Below, piece by piece: positions 63,432 through 64,000 of a stretch of 64,000 nucleotides of DNA; the stretch's first letter is position 1, and every line of letters begins with the position of its first letter. The notes beneath the pieces were generated by a model. The model was not told where the DNA came from. It was given only the letters and a program-made list of their open reading frames with translations, and did no database searches. The DNA comes from Hirudinaria manillensis (Eukaryota; Annelida; Clitellata; Hirudinida; Hirudinidae), in contig CM067529.1 of NCBI GenBank assembly GCA_034509925.1, positions 6,295,001 to 6,359,000 on the forward strand. The letters run 5' to 3'. Both the position numbers and the translations under genes were made by a program.

Positions 63432-64000
63432 CTTCGTACGTTAACAACTTCTCGACTGAAGTTTAAAACAACTCGTTCAGGTTGTTCATTGAAAAACACG
63501 GTATGCAAACATTTAGGGAAATAGCGCACAAAAATCAGTCGTTGAGGCGCATATAATCCTCAAAAGTATCAGCTGAGATTCTAGCCAAATCTCCCATGCG
63601 TGGATAGGCACCTCGTAATGTCTATATGCGTTTGAATTGCGTAGAAATAAGCTTATTTAAACATTTAAAACAATTTAAATTATCATCTCTGAAGAAATGG
63701 CTTGAGAAATTGAACGAACCTGTCGAAATTAGTCGATAGAGACTCAGAAATTCAACCAAAGTCCTGAAGAAAACGTTGACACGAACAAAATTTGAAGTCC
63801 AACGATGCAAGATCAACGCAGGAAATCATAACTCATCACATAACGAAACGCAAATAAAGTCTTCAGTACGATTCAAGAAGAAGCAACGCGTCTGAGAATT
63901 TCTCACTGGAAAACTGTCGCGAAAAATGTTGAAAATCTCGCTTAAGATTGATAATAAGCTTCAATTCTGTCTAAATGGAGATTAAACAGCAAGCAAATAT
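63432..64000. promoter_or_regulatory. upstream region of the giant gene
   Basis: AT-rich sequence beyond the start codon; should contain the 5' UTR and promoter. No further exon is recognisable before the window ends. Confidence 0.4.

Overview
This is nuclear DNA from a multicellular animal. The genes are intron-rich, with short introns (mostly about 100-2,400 bp) and standard GT-AG splice sites apart from a few GC donors. Non-coding DNA is AT-rich and full of trinucleotide repeats, while coding exons are clearly richer in CpG. The gene set (JMJD1C/KDM3, kidney-type glutaminase, MGAT2, KIF6, RPS28, NKTR) is metazoan. Proteins diverge enough from vertebrate ones that I read it as an invertebrate. 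I cannot name the phylum from sequence alone.

Layout. Positions 1-11,200 are gene-poor: long ATC, ATT and GAT microsatellites, two 3' fragments of non-LTR retrotransposons (LINEs), and a tiny pentapeptide-repeat ORF. Then come three minus-strand genes: an unrecognised single-exon gene (11,276-12,601), a 21-exon JMJD1C/KDM3 gene (14,468-28,909) and a glutaminase gene (29,391-32,498). An ambiguous CpG-rich coding-like block lies at 13,500-14,474. Four plus-strand genes follow: MGAT2 (33,582-39,185), KIF6 (40,708-46,604), RPS28 (47,857-48,189) and NKTR (49,421-54,396). Last is a very large minus-strand gene (55,257-63,431) encoding about 2,680 residues, nearly all in one exon. Exon boundaries were assigned by eye from splice signals, reading phase and remembered family sequences.

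The genes do not form one pathway. They cover chromatin (KDM3), mitochondrial glutamine metabolism (GLS), Golgi N-glycan branching (MGAT2), ciliary kinesin (KIF6), ribosome (RPS28) and splicing-associated cyclophilin (NKTR). The most striking result is that two adjacent genes look like pseudoenzymes. The JmjC domain has Lys-Ile-Glu where the iron-binding His-x-Asp/Glu should be. The glutaminase keeps its fold signature and ankyrin tail but has lost the Ser-x-x-Lys lysine, the VNAG asparagine and the SERxSGxxN block. Both reading frames are otherwise intact and spliced. Other points of interest are GC-AG introns, a minisatellite that repeats a 5' splice site, and the giant exon.
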